From Pseudomonas sp. MWU15-20650 (GTDB lineage: Bacteria > Pseudomonadota > Gammaproteobacteria > Pseudomonadales > Pseudomonadaceae): a stretch of DNA of 64,000 nt. The stretch's first letter is position 1, and each line of letters begins with the position of its first letter. The position numbers were made by a program, and so were the translations under genes. Below are positions 47,623 to 56,280 of the stretch, in pieces. Location of the stretch: contig NZ_JALJFG010000003.1 of NCBI RefSeq assembly GCF_023242475.1, forward strand, positions 248,001 to 312,000, given 5' to 3'. The notes under the pieces were generated by a model that searched no databases, was not told the origin of the DNA, and was given only the letters and a program-made list of their open reading frames with translations.

Positions 47623-48632
47623 CGGGCGAAGAGCACGCGGGACAACTGCAACCCCAGGCGGCCGTCGATTTCCACCAACTGCCCCTGGCCAATGGGCCGA
47701 TCGCCGTAGTAAAGACCCGCCATGCCCGGTGCGTAACCGGTGATGCCCAGCACCGAACCGGGGCCAATATTGCGCAACTCGCCCAGGGTGAGGTTGAGTG
47801 TTCCACAGCGTATATTCAGCGCCATACTCAACTCATCGAAGGGTTCGTGGCCAAATACATCGGCCACGGGTTCGCCCTCCCCATCCTCGGAGTAAGGGGG
47901 CGCTGCAAAATTATCGTCCACAGAGATGTCCTCGATAGCAGTAAGGGTCAGGTACAAAGCCCTGGTGTCATCGTCAATGTCCCCGTGCAGCCGCTGCCGG
48001 CCGACTTGCACAAAGCCCGCGCCCTGCGCTTGGAAAAGGGCCTGCTCGAGGACCAGCACATCACCGACCTGCAGGCTGCATATCTGTGCAATCGTTAGCT
48101 GCACATGACCCAGGGTGACGGCAATCGCCAGTTGAAAATGATCGGGCAGCGGCGCGGCGATGGAGCGCCATTGGCCGGCCTCGCACAACGCCAGAAAGCT
48201 CTCGGCCGACAGCCACAGATAACCCACGACGCGGGACGCGCCGAGGGTCACGCGTAACCGGCAACCAAAGCTCAAGGTTTGGGCACTTGGCAGCAACCGC
48301 AGGTACCCGAACAGTTCGCGCAGCTGGGGGCTCAGATGATGGTGGAACAAGGCCCAGAACCAGGAATCCGGATCGTTGCCCGCCTGCGCCAACGTCACCG
48401 GGCATTCCCCCATCAAGCTGAGTTGCGGCCCAGGCTCGCTGAAACCCAATACCCCGCAGGCGGCTTCGAAACAGAGCGGCTGGATGTGCATGGGGGCGCT
48501 CCCGGGCTCAAGGCACAGCTCACCCTGTAGTTCGCCAACCTGGAACGGCATACGCAAGCCGCGCCCCAACCGCCGTCGGGCGGCTGCGACATCGGCGCTG
48601 ACAGTCAGTAGGCCCAGAGAAGGCAGCATCAT
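47619..48632 (-). CDS. hrcQ: T3SS sorting-platform protein HrcQ, undivided (SctQ)
   Basis: The 337-residue protein carries an N-terminal region, a first SpoA-like domain (about 165-230), an acidic linker (about 235-265, rich in D and E) and a second SpoA domain (267-335, [20 protein letters not shown] to the end). In P. syringae these parts are separate genes, hrcQA and hrcQB, but here they form one frame. SctQ builds the cytosolic sorting platform. Met270, at the start of the second SpoA domain, could give an internal product equal to HrcQB. It overlaps hrpP and hrcR. Confidence 0.9.
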   Translation of the reverse strand: MMLPSLGLLTVSADVAAARRRLGRGLRMPFQVGELQGELCLEPGSAPMHIQPLCFEAACGVLGFSEPGPQLSLMGECPVTLAQAGNDPDSWFWALFHHHLSPQLRELFGYLRLLPSAQTLSFGCRLRVTLGASRVVGYLWLSAESFLALCEAGQWRSIAAPLPDHFQLAIAVTLGHVQLTIAQICSLQVGDVLVLEQALFQAQGAGFVQVGRQRLHGDIDDDTRALYLTLTAIEDISVDDNFAAPPYSEDGEGEPVADVFGHEPFDELSMALNIRCGTLNLTLGELRNIGPGSVLGITGYAPGMAGLYYGDRPIGQGQLVEIDGRLGLQLSRVLFAR

Positions 48633-49087
48633 GTCGGCACCGAATTCGCCACACGTAAATCCACAGGTAACTCCAGGCTCGCGGCGAGCCTGTGCTCACA
48701 CCGCTGGCGTACGCTATTGAGCCAGCACGTCGTCGTTTCTTGCTCCGCCTCAAGCTCAATATTCCAGCCGGTCTTTTCTCGACGGACACTGGCGTTGATC
48801 CGCCCCAGACGCGGTATATATAACGTCGCCTTCAGCGGCCACTGTGAAACACCCTGCAGCCGAGGTGCCAACTGCTCGGTCAACGCCTCGACCATGGCGA
48901 GATCGCTGGATGCCTTGGCTGCGGCCCGGGACGTGCCATGGCCTTTGTCTTGAGGGTCATCACTGAACAATTGAGTAAAGAGTTGCCGTTGCTCCCAAGG
49001 CACGAGCATGCCGACCTCGGGGACACGATCCTCCGAAGATTCACGTTGGCGACGGTGTTCAGGCGGATTGACTGAAACGTGGTTCAT
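48629..49087 (-). CDS. hrpP: T3SS needle/pilus-length regulator HrpP (SctP)
   Basis: The 152-residue protein starts MNHVSVNPPEHRRQRESSED. It is polar in the first half and ends in a globular part (ATLYIPRLGRINASVRREKT, WNIELEAEQETTTCWLNSVR) that resembles the substrate-switch domain of SctP/HrpP. It should act with HrcU to switch secretion from early to late substrates. I chose the ATG at 49085-49087, which overlaps the hrpO stop (ATGA); a longer upstream frame lies wholly within hrpO. Confidence 0.82.
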   Translation of the reverse strand: MNHVSVNPPEHRRQRESSEDRVPEVGMLVPWEQRQLFTQLFSDDPQDKGHGTSRAAAKASSDLAMVEALTEQLAPRLQGVSQWPLKATLYIPRLGRINASVRREKTGWNIELEAEQETTTCWLNSVRQRCEHRLAASLELPVDLRVANSVPT

Positions 49088-49512
49088 ATCGGCTCCTGCG
49101 TCAGTAAATTGGATAGCTCTTGAATTTTTTCTACTTGACGCAAGCACAAGGTCACCTGCCTTTGCGCGCTGCCGACCGCCATGGCTTGCTGTGCACACTG
49201 CCCTTGCAGCGCCTGCAATTGGTGTTCTTCGCGCCGGGTGTTGACCGACAAGTTCTGCTCCTTGGCGCTCCAGGCCTTGAGCGCTTTGCGGTCCAGCACC
49301 TGCCCCTGGTGCTCACTCAACAGCTGCGCAGTTTGCCGGGCCTCTTCCTGGCGCGTATGTTCCAGCGCGTCCTGCGCTTGCTGGATGTGGGCGGCCAGGG
49401 TTTTCTGGGCTTTTTTTGCCTCGCGCAGCGCACGCTCGGCACGGTCTGCACGGTGTCGACGCAGACGCCGTAAGGTGTCGATTTCACCCGACAGCACTTC
49501 AGAATGGGACAT
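49084..49512 (-). CDS. hrpO: T3SS stalk protein HrpO (SctO)
   Basis: The 142-residue protein is almost entirely coiled coil, rich in Ala, Arg, Glu and Gln (LREAKKAQKTLAAHIQQAQD, LEHTRQEEARQTAQLLSEHQ). It lies right after the ATPase gene, as FliJ/YscO/HrpO proteins do. SctO forms the central stalk in the ATPase hexamer and links it to the HrcV ring. It overlaps hrcN by 14 bases. The low sequence specificity of coiled coils means position carries much of the weight. Confidence 0.85.
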   Translation of the reverse strand: MSHSEVLSGEIDTLRRLRRHRADRAERALREAKKAQKTLAAHIQQAQDALEHTRQEEARQTAQLLSEHQGQVLDRKALKAWSAKEQNLSVNTRREEHQLQALQGQCAQQAMAVGSAQRQVTLCLRQVEKIQELSNLLTQEPI

Positions 49513-50857
49513 AGGCGGTCAGCTCTGTCAGTTGATCCATGGTCGTGGCGATCGGCGATGGCTCACGTAAGTCCTGGCGCAGGAAACCATCCACGGCCTG
49601 GCGGCTGTCCACGGCCATGTCTGTCAGCGCGTCGTTGCCAGGCTGATACTCGCCTAGCTTGAGCATCAGCTCGATCTGCTGGTATGCCGACAACAAGCGC
49701 CGCAGCGCCGTACCGGACTGGATATGCGCAGGCTCGGAAACGTTGCTCAGAATTCGCGACAGGCTGGCCAGCACATCGACTGCGGGGTAGTGACCGCGCT
49801 CGGCCAGTTTGCGCGACAAGACAATATGGCCATCGAGCAGGGAGCGAACTTCATCGGCCACCGGATCGTTCATGGAGTCCTGTTCGATCAGCACCGTGTA
49901 GATGGCCGTGATCACGCCTTCACGCGTCAGCCCGGCGCGCTCCACCAAACGCGGCAGCAGGCTGTACACCGACGGCGGCAAACCACCACGGCCCAGGGGC
50001 TCGCCCGCAGCCAGGCCTATTTCGCGCTGGGCCCTGGCGAAACGGGTCAGGGAGTCGATCAACAACAACACCCGTTTGCCCTTGCGCCGAAAGCCCTCGG
50101 CCAAGGCCGTCGCCGTGAATGCGGCACGCGCGCGCTCCATGCTGGAGCGGTCAGAGGTGGAACACACCAGTACGGCTTTGGCACGTAGCTGATCGTCCAG
50201 TTCGTGATCGAGAAACTCGCGCAACTCGCGACCCCGCTCACCGATCAACCCGAACACAATCACGTCGCACTCCACGTTACGGGCGATCTCGGCCAACAAG
50301 GTGGTCTTGCCACAACCGGCACCGGCAAACAGCCCGACGCGTTGGCCCTCCCCCAGTGTGATCAGGCCATCGATCGAGCGTACACCGGTGGCCAACGCGC
50401 GGTTGATCCGTGGCCGCTCCGTGGGTAACGGCGCCTCACACAGTACCGGGGTTGCCTCGCCGGTATCAGCCTCGACGAAGGCGCTGGGACCATCACCCGC
50501 AATCGGCCGGCCGAAACCATCCAGCACCTGCCCCAACAGATCATCCCCCACCCGCACCCGATGAGGCACTCCAAGGCGCTCCACGCCGGCACCGACACTC
50601 ACCCCCTCCAGGTTGCCCAGGGCACTGAGCACCGCATCCTGCTGATCAAAGCCGATAATTTCAGCGAGCATGTAATCGCCAGGTTTTTTTTCAACCTGGC
50701 ACAGGTCACCGATACGTGCCTGCGGCAGCCGACATTGCATCAGCATGCCATTGACGCGCTGTATGCGACCGCGCATCGTGACCGGCGTAAAGCCCTTCAG
50801 CGCCGCTGACTGGCTCTGCTGCCACGCCTCAAGGCGCTCTTGCAGCGTGCCGCTCAC
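49499..50857 (-). CDS. hrcN: T3SS ATPase HrcN (SctN)
   Basis: The 452-residue enzyme has the F1-beta-like fold with Walker A GLFAGAGCGKTTLLAEIAR (P-loop about 179-186), VIVFGLIGERGRELREFLDH, Walker B VLLLIDSLTRFARAQREIGL and GGLPPSVYSLLPRLVERAG, all typical of FliI/YscN. It unfolds and strips chaperones from substrates at the export gate. I chose GTG at 50857, which overlaps the hrpQ stop (GTGA) and follows GAGGT; a TTG one codon upstream is also possible. Confidence 0.97.
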   Translation of the reverse strand: MSGTLQERLEAWQQSQSAALKGFTPVTMRGRIQRVNGMLMQCRLPQARIGDLCQVEKKPGDYMLAEIIGFDQQDAVLSALGNLEGVSVGAGVERLGVPHRVRVGDDLLGQVLDGFGRPIAGDGPSAFVEADTGEATPVLCEAPLPTERPRINRALATGVRSIDGLITLGEGQRVGLFAGAGCGKTTLLAEIARNVECDVIVFGLIGERGRELREFLDHELDDQLRAKAVLVCSTSDRSSMERARAAFTATALAEGFRRKGKRVLLLIDSLTRFARAQREIGLAAGEPLGRGGLPPSVYSLLPRLVERAGLTREGVITAIYTVLIEQDSMNDPVADEVRSLLDGHIVLSRKLAERGHYPAVDVLASLSRILSNVSEPAHIQSGTALRRLLSAYQQIELMLKLGEYQPGNDALTDMAVDSRQAVDGFLRQDLREPSPIATTMDQLTELTAYVPF

Positions 50858-51762
50858 CAATTCACCTCGTACCGTTGCGCACCGTCGAAAATCACTTTGC
50901 CGTTATCGAGCAACACCAGGCGCAGGCCATCCACTTCGTCGCCCACGAAGAGTCGGGGTCCCTCCTCCAATACAACATGGCCGTTCGGCCCACCCACAAT
51001 CTGCAAGATCTTGAACGGCAGTGCGCTGTCGCGAATCCGCACGCGACTGATAACCGGCACACTCGTCTCGAACTGCTCGGCAAAGCGATCCAGCATGCGC
51101 GCCACCAATGCCACGTCCTCTTGGGAAACATCACCGTTGAGGGAGATCTGCCCATTGATTACCTGCAAGCTGACACGTTGGGTCAGTTCGCGTTCGATGA
51201 GCATCTTCAGCAACTGTTGACGCACCTCAAATGGCGAGCCCAATTCAGGCTTCTGGGCCACGACCGGCATCAGCGATGCCTGGGCCTCGCGCTCACCGGA
51301 AAAAGTAATACCGGCCGCTACCACCAGCACGGCAAACACCAACACCAGGCTGATCAAGCTTTTTTGTTGAGACGATGAAATGGATGACAGTTTGAGCGCC
51401 AGTGGCGCTTGATTCACTGACTCAGAGACCAACCGTTCTGGCCTGAGAAGCGGCGCGGGTGGCCAAGGCTGATCGGCAGAAGCGACGCACAAGCGAACGG
51501 AGCCAATCAAAAAGACCGTATCGAGCGCCAGGTCGCTGATTTGTGCCAACACTTGCCCATCACTGTCTTTCAACAACCCAGCCTCGGCCTGGACCGACCA
51601 ACGCTCGTCGATCAACCGCAAGCGCGCATGGCGTTCAGCAATGCCGGGGTCCGTCAGCAGCAGGTCCGCATCCGCGTTGGCACCCATGCCCCATTGCTCA
51701 CCAAACAACGGCAATGCGGCCCCCTGATGCAAACCATCCAGCACTCGCAACTCGAACATCAT
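50854..51762 (-). CDS. hrpQ: T3SS inner-membrane ring protein HrpQ (SctD)
   Basis: The 302-residue protein begins MMFELRVLDGLHQGAALPLF, an FHA-like cytosolic domain (about 1-100). It has a single membrane span (SLISLVLVFAVLVVAAGITF, about 133-152) and a periplasmic ring part containing VINGQISLNGDVSQEDVALV. This is the SctD layout; it forms the outer part of the inner-membrane ring around HrcJ. I chose the ATG at 51762, seven bases after GAGGA; an in-frame GTG at 51813 overlaps hrcV. Confidence 0.88.
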   Translation of the reverse strand: MMFELRVLDGLHQGAALPLFGEQWGMGANADADLLLTDPGIAERHARLRLIDERWSVQAEAGLLKDSDGQVLAQISDLALDTVFLIGSVRLCVASADQPWPPAPLLRPERLVSESVNQAPLALKLSSISSSQQKSLISLVLVFAVLVVAAGITFSGEREAQASLMPVVAQKPELGSPFEVRQQLLKMLIERELTQRVSLQVINGQISLNGDVSQEDVALVARMLDRFAEQFETSVPVISRVRIRDSALPFKILQIVGGPNGHVVLEEGPRLFVGDEVDGLRLVLLDNGKVIFDGAQRYEVNW

Positions 51763-51796
51763 CGGGTCATCCTCGAGTCGAGGGGGAGCAGGCTGT

Positions 51797-53890
51797 TCAC
51801 GCTGCAGCTCCACGCATCAACTCATCCTGTTCCAGGTCAAAACGCCCCAACACCTTGACCTTGGAATCACTCCCAAGCTCAGCAAAAGACAACACCGGTA
51901 CATGGTTGAACTCGTCCAGCAACAGGGTACGTAAAGGGCTGCGCAGGTCCTGTGCAACCAACATCACGCTCTTGCTTTTAGGTCGTACCACGAATGCCTG
52001 GTTGAGCAGGTTGACCAGGGCCGCACTGCTGTCGTTATCGAGGGCAAAGAACACCCCGCTTTGGGTTTGGCGCAATGCTTCGCGCAAGGTGTTTTCTGTC
52101 TGGGGCGATAGCAGCCAGGCATGCAGGCCGTCGGCCTCGCTGTACTGGTGGAGGATTTGCGATTTGAGGGCAATGCGCGCGTAATCAGCCAAAGCCTCCG
52201 GCTCACGCTCATGTTGGCCATACTCGATCAACGACTCCACAATCAAGCGCACGGCGCGCAACGGCACCCCTTCACTGGCCAGCCGCTGCAGCACTGATGA
52301 GAACCGCGATAGCGGCATGATCCGTTGCAGCTCCTGCACCAGCTCCGGCTGGTTGTGTTCAAGCCAACTGAGGATCGACTTGCTTTCCTGGATGCCGAGA
52401 AACCTCGGCCCGCTGAGCATCATCGCCCGCGTCATGCGCTCGATGATCAGGCTGAAAGCACTGAAGCGTTCAATCTGGGGGTCGTGAAGCAACGGGTCAT
52501 CAGGGGCCAGCCACAGCCAGCCCTGTTCGTCTCGCTCAACCAGCCCTCTTGTCCCTCTGTCGAAGGGCTGCGCCAGCGCGGCGTAATCAACCGCGAACTG
52601 ATCGCTCAGGGTCGCCGTCATCATTGGCACCTCATGCACGCAAAAGCGCATCTCGTCGGCGGCCAACGACTCACTGAACTCAGCCTCGAACGGCGGCAGT
52701 GTCAAGCCGATATTGGCGACCAGCGAATTGCGCGCCTGGCGAATCTTGTGCACGATTTCGGCGACCCGAGGCGTCGAATACATCGACGTGTGAAACTGCA
52801 GCAGATAGGGCCGCGACGGGTCGAAGCCACGCAGGTCTTCCTCACCGTTTTCCTCTGGGCGCACTGCAATCTTGGCCTGAGGAGCCGGGGATTCCTCGCG
52901 CTGACGCTGGCGCACGAGGTAATACCCCAGGCTGCCGGTCATCAGCGAAATCAGAATAAACACCACGGTGGGCATGCCAGGCAGTGCGGCAAAGGCCAGC
53001 ATGCCCACCGAAGCAATCATCCAGCTCTTGGGCTCGCTGGTCATCTGCCGGGCAATTTCGGCGCCCATGTTGCTGACGCCCTTGCGGCCATCCGGCGCCA
53101 CACGGGTAATGATCATGCCGGCAGTCAAGGAGATCAGCAGCGCGGGAATCTGTGCGATCAAGCCGTCGCCGATGGTCAACACCGAGTACAGCGCCATGGA
53201 GTCACCGGCGCTCATTCCGTGCTGGAACATACCGGTCGAGAAGCCGCCCAGCAGGTTGATGAGCACAATGATCAAGCCGGCAATCGCATCGCCCTTGACG
53301 AACTTCATGGCGCCATCCATGGCACCGAACAACTGGCTTTCGCGGGACAACTGCTCTCGCTTGTCGCGCGCCTGCGCGCCGTCGATCAAACCGGCGCGCA
53401 AGTCACTGTCGATCGACATCTGCTTGCCCGGCATTGCATCCAGGCTGAAACGGGCGGCAACCTCAGCGACCCGCTCCGAGCCCTTGGTGATCACCAGGAA
53501 GTTAACGATGGTCAGGATCATGAAGATCACCAGTCCCACCGCCAGGTTGCCACCCACCACAAAGTTACCGAAGGCTTCAACGATGTCGCCTGCGTCTTGC
53601 TCCAGCAAAATCAAGCGCGTGGTGGCGATCGACAAGGCCAGGCGAAACATGGTGGTCAACAGCAAAATCGAGGGAAAGGAGGAGAATGCCAACGGGCCGG
53701 GCAAGTACAACGCCAGCACAATCAACAAACAGGAAATACAGATATTGAGCGCGATCAGGATGTCCACCAGCCACGTGGGCAGCGGCACGATAAAGATAAA
53801 CACAATGGCCATGACCACCACTGCGCCTAACACTTCGGCGCGCCGCGCTACCTTGAGCAGCAACGCATTGATGGACGCCAACGCTGTCAA
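51797..53890 (-). CDS. hrcV: T3SS export gate protein HrcV (SctV)
   Basis: The 697-residue protein has about eight membrane spans in the first 330 residues with FHIPEP-family blocks: LSIATTRLILLEQDAGDIVE, ARFSLDAMPGKQMSIDSDLR, GAMKFVKGDAIAGLIIVLIN and TIGDGLIAQIPALLISLTAG. A large C-terminal cytosolic ring domain (about 350-697) follows. It is the nonameric export gate that selects substrates. The start is TTG at 53888-53890, overlapping the hrpJ stop (TTGA) with GAGGG upstream; no ATG or GTG lies further upstream in frame. Confidence 0.96.
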   Translation of the reverse strand: MTALASINALLLKVARRAEVLGAVVVMAIVFIFIVPLPTWLVDILIALNICISCLLIVLALYLPGPLAFSSFPSILLLTTMFRLALSIATTRLILLEQDAGDIVEAFGNFVVGGNLAVGLVIFMILTIVNFLVITKGSERVAEVAARFSLDAMPGKQMSIDSDLRAGLIDGAQARDKREQLSRESQLFGAMDGAMKFVKGDAIAGLIIVLINLLGGFSTGMFQHGMSAGDSMALYSVLTIGDGLIAQIPALLISLTAGMIITRVAPDGRKGVSNMGAEIARQMTSEPKSWMIASVGMLAFAALPGMPTVVFILISLMTGSLGYYLVRQRQREESPAPQAKIAVRPEENGEEDLRGFDPSRPYLLQFHTSMYSTPRVAEIVHKIRQARNSLVANIGLTLPPFEAEFSESLAADEMRFCVHEVPMMTATLSDQFAVDYAALAQPFDRGTRGLVERDEQGWLWLAPDDPLLHDPQIERFSAFSLIIERMTRAMMLSGPRFLGIQESKSILSWLEHNQPELVQELQRIMPLSRFSSVLQRLASEGVPLRAVRLIVESLIEYGQHEREPEALADYARIALKSQILHQYSEADGLHAWLLSPQTENTLREALRQTQSGVFFALDNDSSAALVNLLNQAFVVRPKSKSVMLVAQDLRSPLRTLLLDEFNHVPVLSFAELGSDSKVKVLGRFDLEQDELMRGAAA

Positions 53891-54972
53891 CCGCGAGCCC
53901 TCGCATCACCGGCAAATTGCGGGTGACCCCGTTCCGAACGAGTGAACGCATCCATGACCAGCAAGAAGTGGTCCAAGGCGTCCTGACGGCCTTGAGGATC
54001 AAGCCATAGGGCCCGGGGCAGGTCTTTTATCACCGGGTACAGAGCGTTCAACGACACCAGTTGGCTGGCAACCTGCTCGCCTCCCAATTCGTGCGCCAGA
54101 CGTTGCACCTCTGAGGACGCAATACCGGCGCTGATATAGCCCAACAGGCATTTCAACAGCGTCACGGCGTCCTGTTGGGCTTTCAGGTACGGAATCAACT
54201 TCTTGCAAGCGGCCAGCGCCGTGCTCAAGTTGCTACAGCTTTGCAGGCCCAGCAGCAATGTGCGCAAAAGCGCGGTCGGCACCGAGGGGGTGTTTGCTGC
54301 GATATCGTCCGCCAAGGCGCGGCGCATCAGGTTGAGGCCATCAGCAAACCGCTCGTCGCCGAACACGCCCAGCAGCGATTGCATCATGAGCGCCAAGGAC
54401 TGACGCGTGACCACACTGGCGTAGTAAAGCTCGCGTACGGCCTGGCGCTCGTTCGGGTTGCCACCGGCCAGTTGCAACGCCGCAGCGATGTTCAAGCCGG
54501 CCTGGATCTGCAGCTTGAAACGAATTTCCAGCTTTTCAAGTGCCTCTCGCGCCATCTTTTCTTCTGCTTTACGCGCCTGGGCTTGCGCCTCGGCAGCCAC
54601 GAACTTAAGGACCACAAACGTGCGCGCAGGATCATTTTCGGTAAGGTCCAGCAATTTTTCGGTGAGGCTCTGCGATTTGTCGGTACTCCCCCACAGCAGC
54701 AGTTGCAATCGCACCAGACGAGCGATAGAGGCCAGCGTGGTTTGGGCGGGATGGCCCAACTGCTCGTAAAGCTCCACGAGGTGCATCACCGGCTCGACGC
54801 GGCTGCCGATCACTCTTCGCTTCAGGGCTATTGTGTTGGACGACACTTCTTCGCTGAAGATCTGAGCAATGTCATCAACTCCCGCTGCTTTAGGCTGCGT
54901 TGGGGCGGCGCTGACACGAGGCTGATCCGAACTCAGGATTTGCTGCACATCGTTGGCGGATTCGATTTTCAT
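53887..54972 (-). CDS. hrpJ: T3SS gatekeeper HrpJ (SctW)
   Basis: The 361-residue protein begins MKIESANDVQQILSSDQPRV. It is helical throughout, with IALKRRVIGSRVEPVMHLVE and TIGR02568-like HrpJ/InvE segments (ENDPARTFVVLKFVAAEAQA, LGLQSCSNLSTALAACKKLI). HrpJ controls access of translocators and effectors and is itself secreted in P. syringae. I chose the ATG at 54970-54972 since homology begins there; a longer frame starts inside the promoter. It is the first gene of the eleven-gene minus-strand operon and has a perfect hrp box upstream. Confidence 0.9.
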   Translation of the reverse strand: MKIESANDVQQILSSDQPRVSAAPTQPKAAGVDDIAQIFSEEVSSNTIALKRRVIGSRVEPVMHLVELYEQLGHPAQTTLASIARLVRLQLLLWGSTDKSQSLTEKLLDLTENDPARTFVVLKFVAAEAQAQARKAEEKMAREALEKLEIRFKLQIQAGLNIAAALQLAGGNPNERQAVRELYYASVVTRQSLALMMQSLLGVFGDERFADGLNLMRRALADDIAANTPSVPTALLRTLLLGLQSCSNLSTALAACKKLIPYLKAQQDAVTLLKCLLGYISAGIASSEVQRLAHELGGEQVASQLVSLNALYPVIKDLPRALWLDPQGRQDALDHFLLVMDAFTRSERGHPQFAGDARARG

Positions 54973-55002
54973 GGGCGGACCAAAACAGGAAGTTTGTGTC
55001 CC

Positions 55003-55031
55003 TATGTGGCAAACAACCACGATACGGTTCC
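55003..55031 (-). promoter_or_regulatory. hrp box before hrpJ
   Basis: On the minus strand GGAACC (55031-55026), 16 bases, CCACATA (55009-55003) is a perfect match to GGAACC-N16-CCACNNA. It lies 30 bases before the hrpJ ATG and should drive the whole hrpJ-to-hrcU operon. Confidence 0.92.
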
Positions 55032-55166
55032 ATCGAAACGTGCCACCTGCAAGCTTGTGAAAAACCCCGCGCAACCCTCTCAGGCTTTTTGCAAATTACG
55101 GCGCTAAAACTCACCTAGCAAAAATATTTATCCATGTAAATCAAATGTTTATATTTTTCTCCTGTT

Positions 55167-55182
55167 TGGCACAACCGATGCA
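55167..55182 (+). promoter_or_regulatory. Sigma-54 promoter of hrpL
   Basis: TGGCAC, five bases, ATGCA fits the -24/-12 consensus TGGCAC-N5-TTGCW with invariant GG and GC spaced correctly. It lies 55 bases before hrpL. This is the promoter that the HrpS-like activator at 37460 should open. The AT-rich 55110-55166 stretch upstream is where an activator would bind. Confidence 0.85.
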
Positions 55183-55236
55183 AAAGGGGTTTCCGTTGGA
55201 ACCATTTGGATCGCGCCTTACCTGAGGAAAAACAAC

Positions 55237-55788
55237 ATGAATATCCCTGTTGGTGCTCTAGCTCATCTCGTCGGCAGTTCGCCTCAATTCATATATCACC
55301 TGACAGATGACCAGCAAAAAAAACTCCGACGCTTCATTCATAAGCGCGTGCTCAACCCCGAAGATGCGGATGACATTCTGCAACTGACTTACCTGGAAGC
55401 CTGGCGTAACAGAGAGCGCTTCAGCGGCGAGGCCACCCTCAGCACCTGGATGTGCGGAATCGCCCAGAACCTGATTCGCAACCACTTCAGGCGCTTGTAT
55501 GCCAAGCCCGTACATTGCGAATTTGATGAGTCGCTATGGCATGGACAAGAGGAAAACAAAAACCTGGACTGGGAGTTTGAAATCAACCGACGCCTGGAAA
55601 AGACCTTAAGTGCCATCGACCACCTGCCGATGGAAATGCGCAAAACGCTGTACGCGTCGCTGGAAACCGATGGCAGCTACCAGGACACAGCTGACGTGCT
55701 GGACATCCCCATCGGCACGGTACGCTCACGTCTATCGCGCGCGCGCGAACAGCTCAAGCGCGTGACCCACAAGCCGTTGCAACCGTAA
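55237..55788 (+). CDS. hrpL: ECF sigma factor HrpL
   Basis: The 183-residue protein has sigma region 2 (about 25-95: FIHKRVLNPEDADDILQLTY, LEAWRNRERFSGEATLSTWM) and region 4 (about 125-178: LETDGSYQDTADVLDIPIGT, VRSRLSRAREQL). This is the ECF layout of HrpL/RspL, which recognises hrp boxes. It is divergent from hrpJ across a 264-base gap holding a sigma-54 promoter for hrpL and a hrp box for hrpJ. No anti-sigma factor gene is linked; control is expected at the transcription level through HrpS and HrpV. Confidence 0.94.
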   Translation: MNIPVGALAHLVGSSPQFIYHLTDDQQKKLRRFIHKRVLNPEDADDILQLTYLEAWRNRERFSGEATLSTWMCGIAQNLIRNHFRRLYAKPVHCEFDESLWHGQEENKNLDWEFEINRRLEKTLSAIDHLPMEMRKTLYASLETDGSYQDTADVLDIPIGTVRSRLSRAREQLKRVTHKPLQP

Positions 55789-55799
55789 GTTCGCCTACT

Positions 55800-56134
55800 C
55801 GGCAATCGTTGGGCGACAGGGATATCTGCCCAACTCGATCAAACCTTTTCGTGCGCGGCAGAAAGATCGCCAGCATTGGGAACAACGGCAAAACGAACAT
55901 CAGCACGAAGTCGACTATCACACGGGTGCAGAACAGGTCGACATGAGGCTTGAGCAACGTGCACAGCGCTGCGCCGAGGCTCGAAAACCAGATCACCGCC
56001 TTGCAGCCTACCTTGTCACCAATCGGGCCGACGCAGAGCATGCCCGCCGCCAGCATCGGGTACGCGACAAGGCTATCCCGCAAGGGAGCTAACGACAGGG
56101 TTTGTAAAGGGCCCGCAGGGTGAGACTTCGACAT
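55800..56134 (-). pseudogene. Remnant of an MFS transporter (fosmidomycin-resistance-like)
   Basis: The minus strand reads an open frame from 56134 whose middle part, LCVGPIGDKVGCKAVIWFSS and ALCTLLKPHVDLFCTRVIVD, resembles the GPxGDRxGRK loop and next helices of Fsr-type MFS transporters. Only about 70 residues of a protein of about 400 are recognisable. Conserved Arg/Gly positions have changed (GCK for GRK), and the frame runs past the homologous part into the end of hrpL. It is probably a decayed fragment left at the edge of the secretion island. Confidence 0.55.
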
Positions 56135-56178
56135 GAGATCTTCATCGCGATACCAGCGACGCCCACCTCACCACTCGT

Positions 56179-56198
56179 CGCCGTTTAGGCGTTTTTTT
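56179..56198 (+). terminator. Weak terminator between hrpL and tRNA-Met
   Basis: CGCC, loop GTTTA, GGCG and seven T's: a short stem with a good U-tract, possibly ending the hrpL transcript about 390 bases downstream of the gene. Confidence 0.45.
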
Positions 56199-56240
56199 GT
56201 TAAACAGTTGAAAGCGTAGAAAAAAACTCAACAAAAATGC

Positions 56241-56269
56241 TTGACGCATTCCTGTTCTACGCGAATAAT
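56241..56269 (+). promoter_or_regulatory. Promoter of tRNA-Met
   Basis: TTGACG (56241-56246), 17 bases, AATAAT (56264-56269), 12 bases before the tRNA. Both boxes match five of six positions and the spacing is ideal. Confidence 0.75.
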
Positions 56270-56280
56270 GCGCGCCACTT

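Noticed and set aside
52325..53830. 501-codon open frame antisense to hrcV
   Set aside because: H/Q/D-rich reversed-codon composition across a confirmed gene.
55189..55222. GGAACC just before hrpL as a possible fourth hrp box
   Set aside because: No CCACNNA at 15-17 bases downstream; hrpL is better served by the sigma-54 site.
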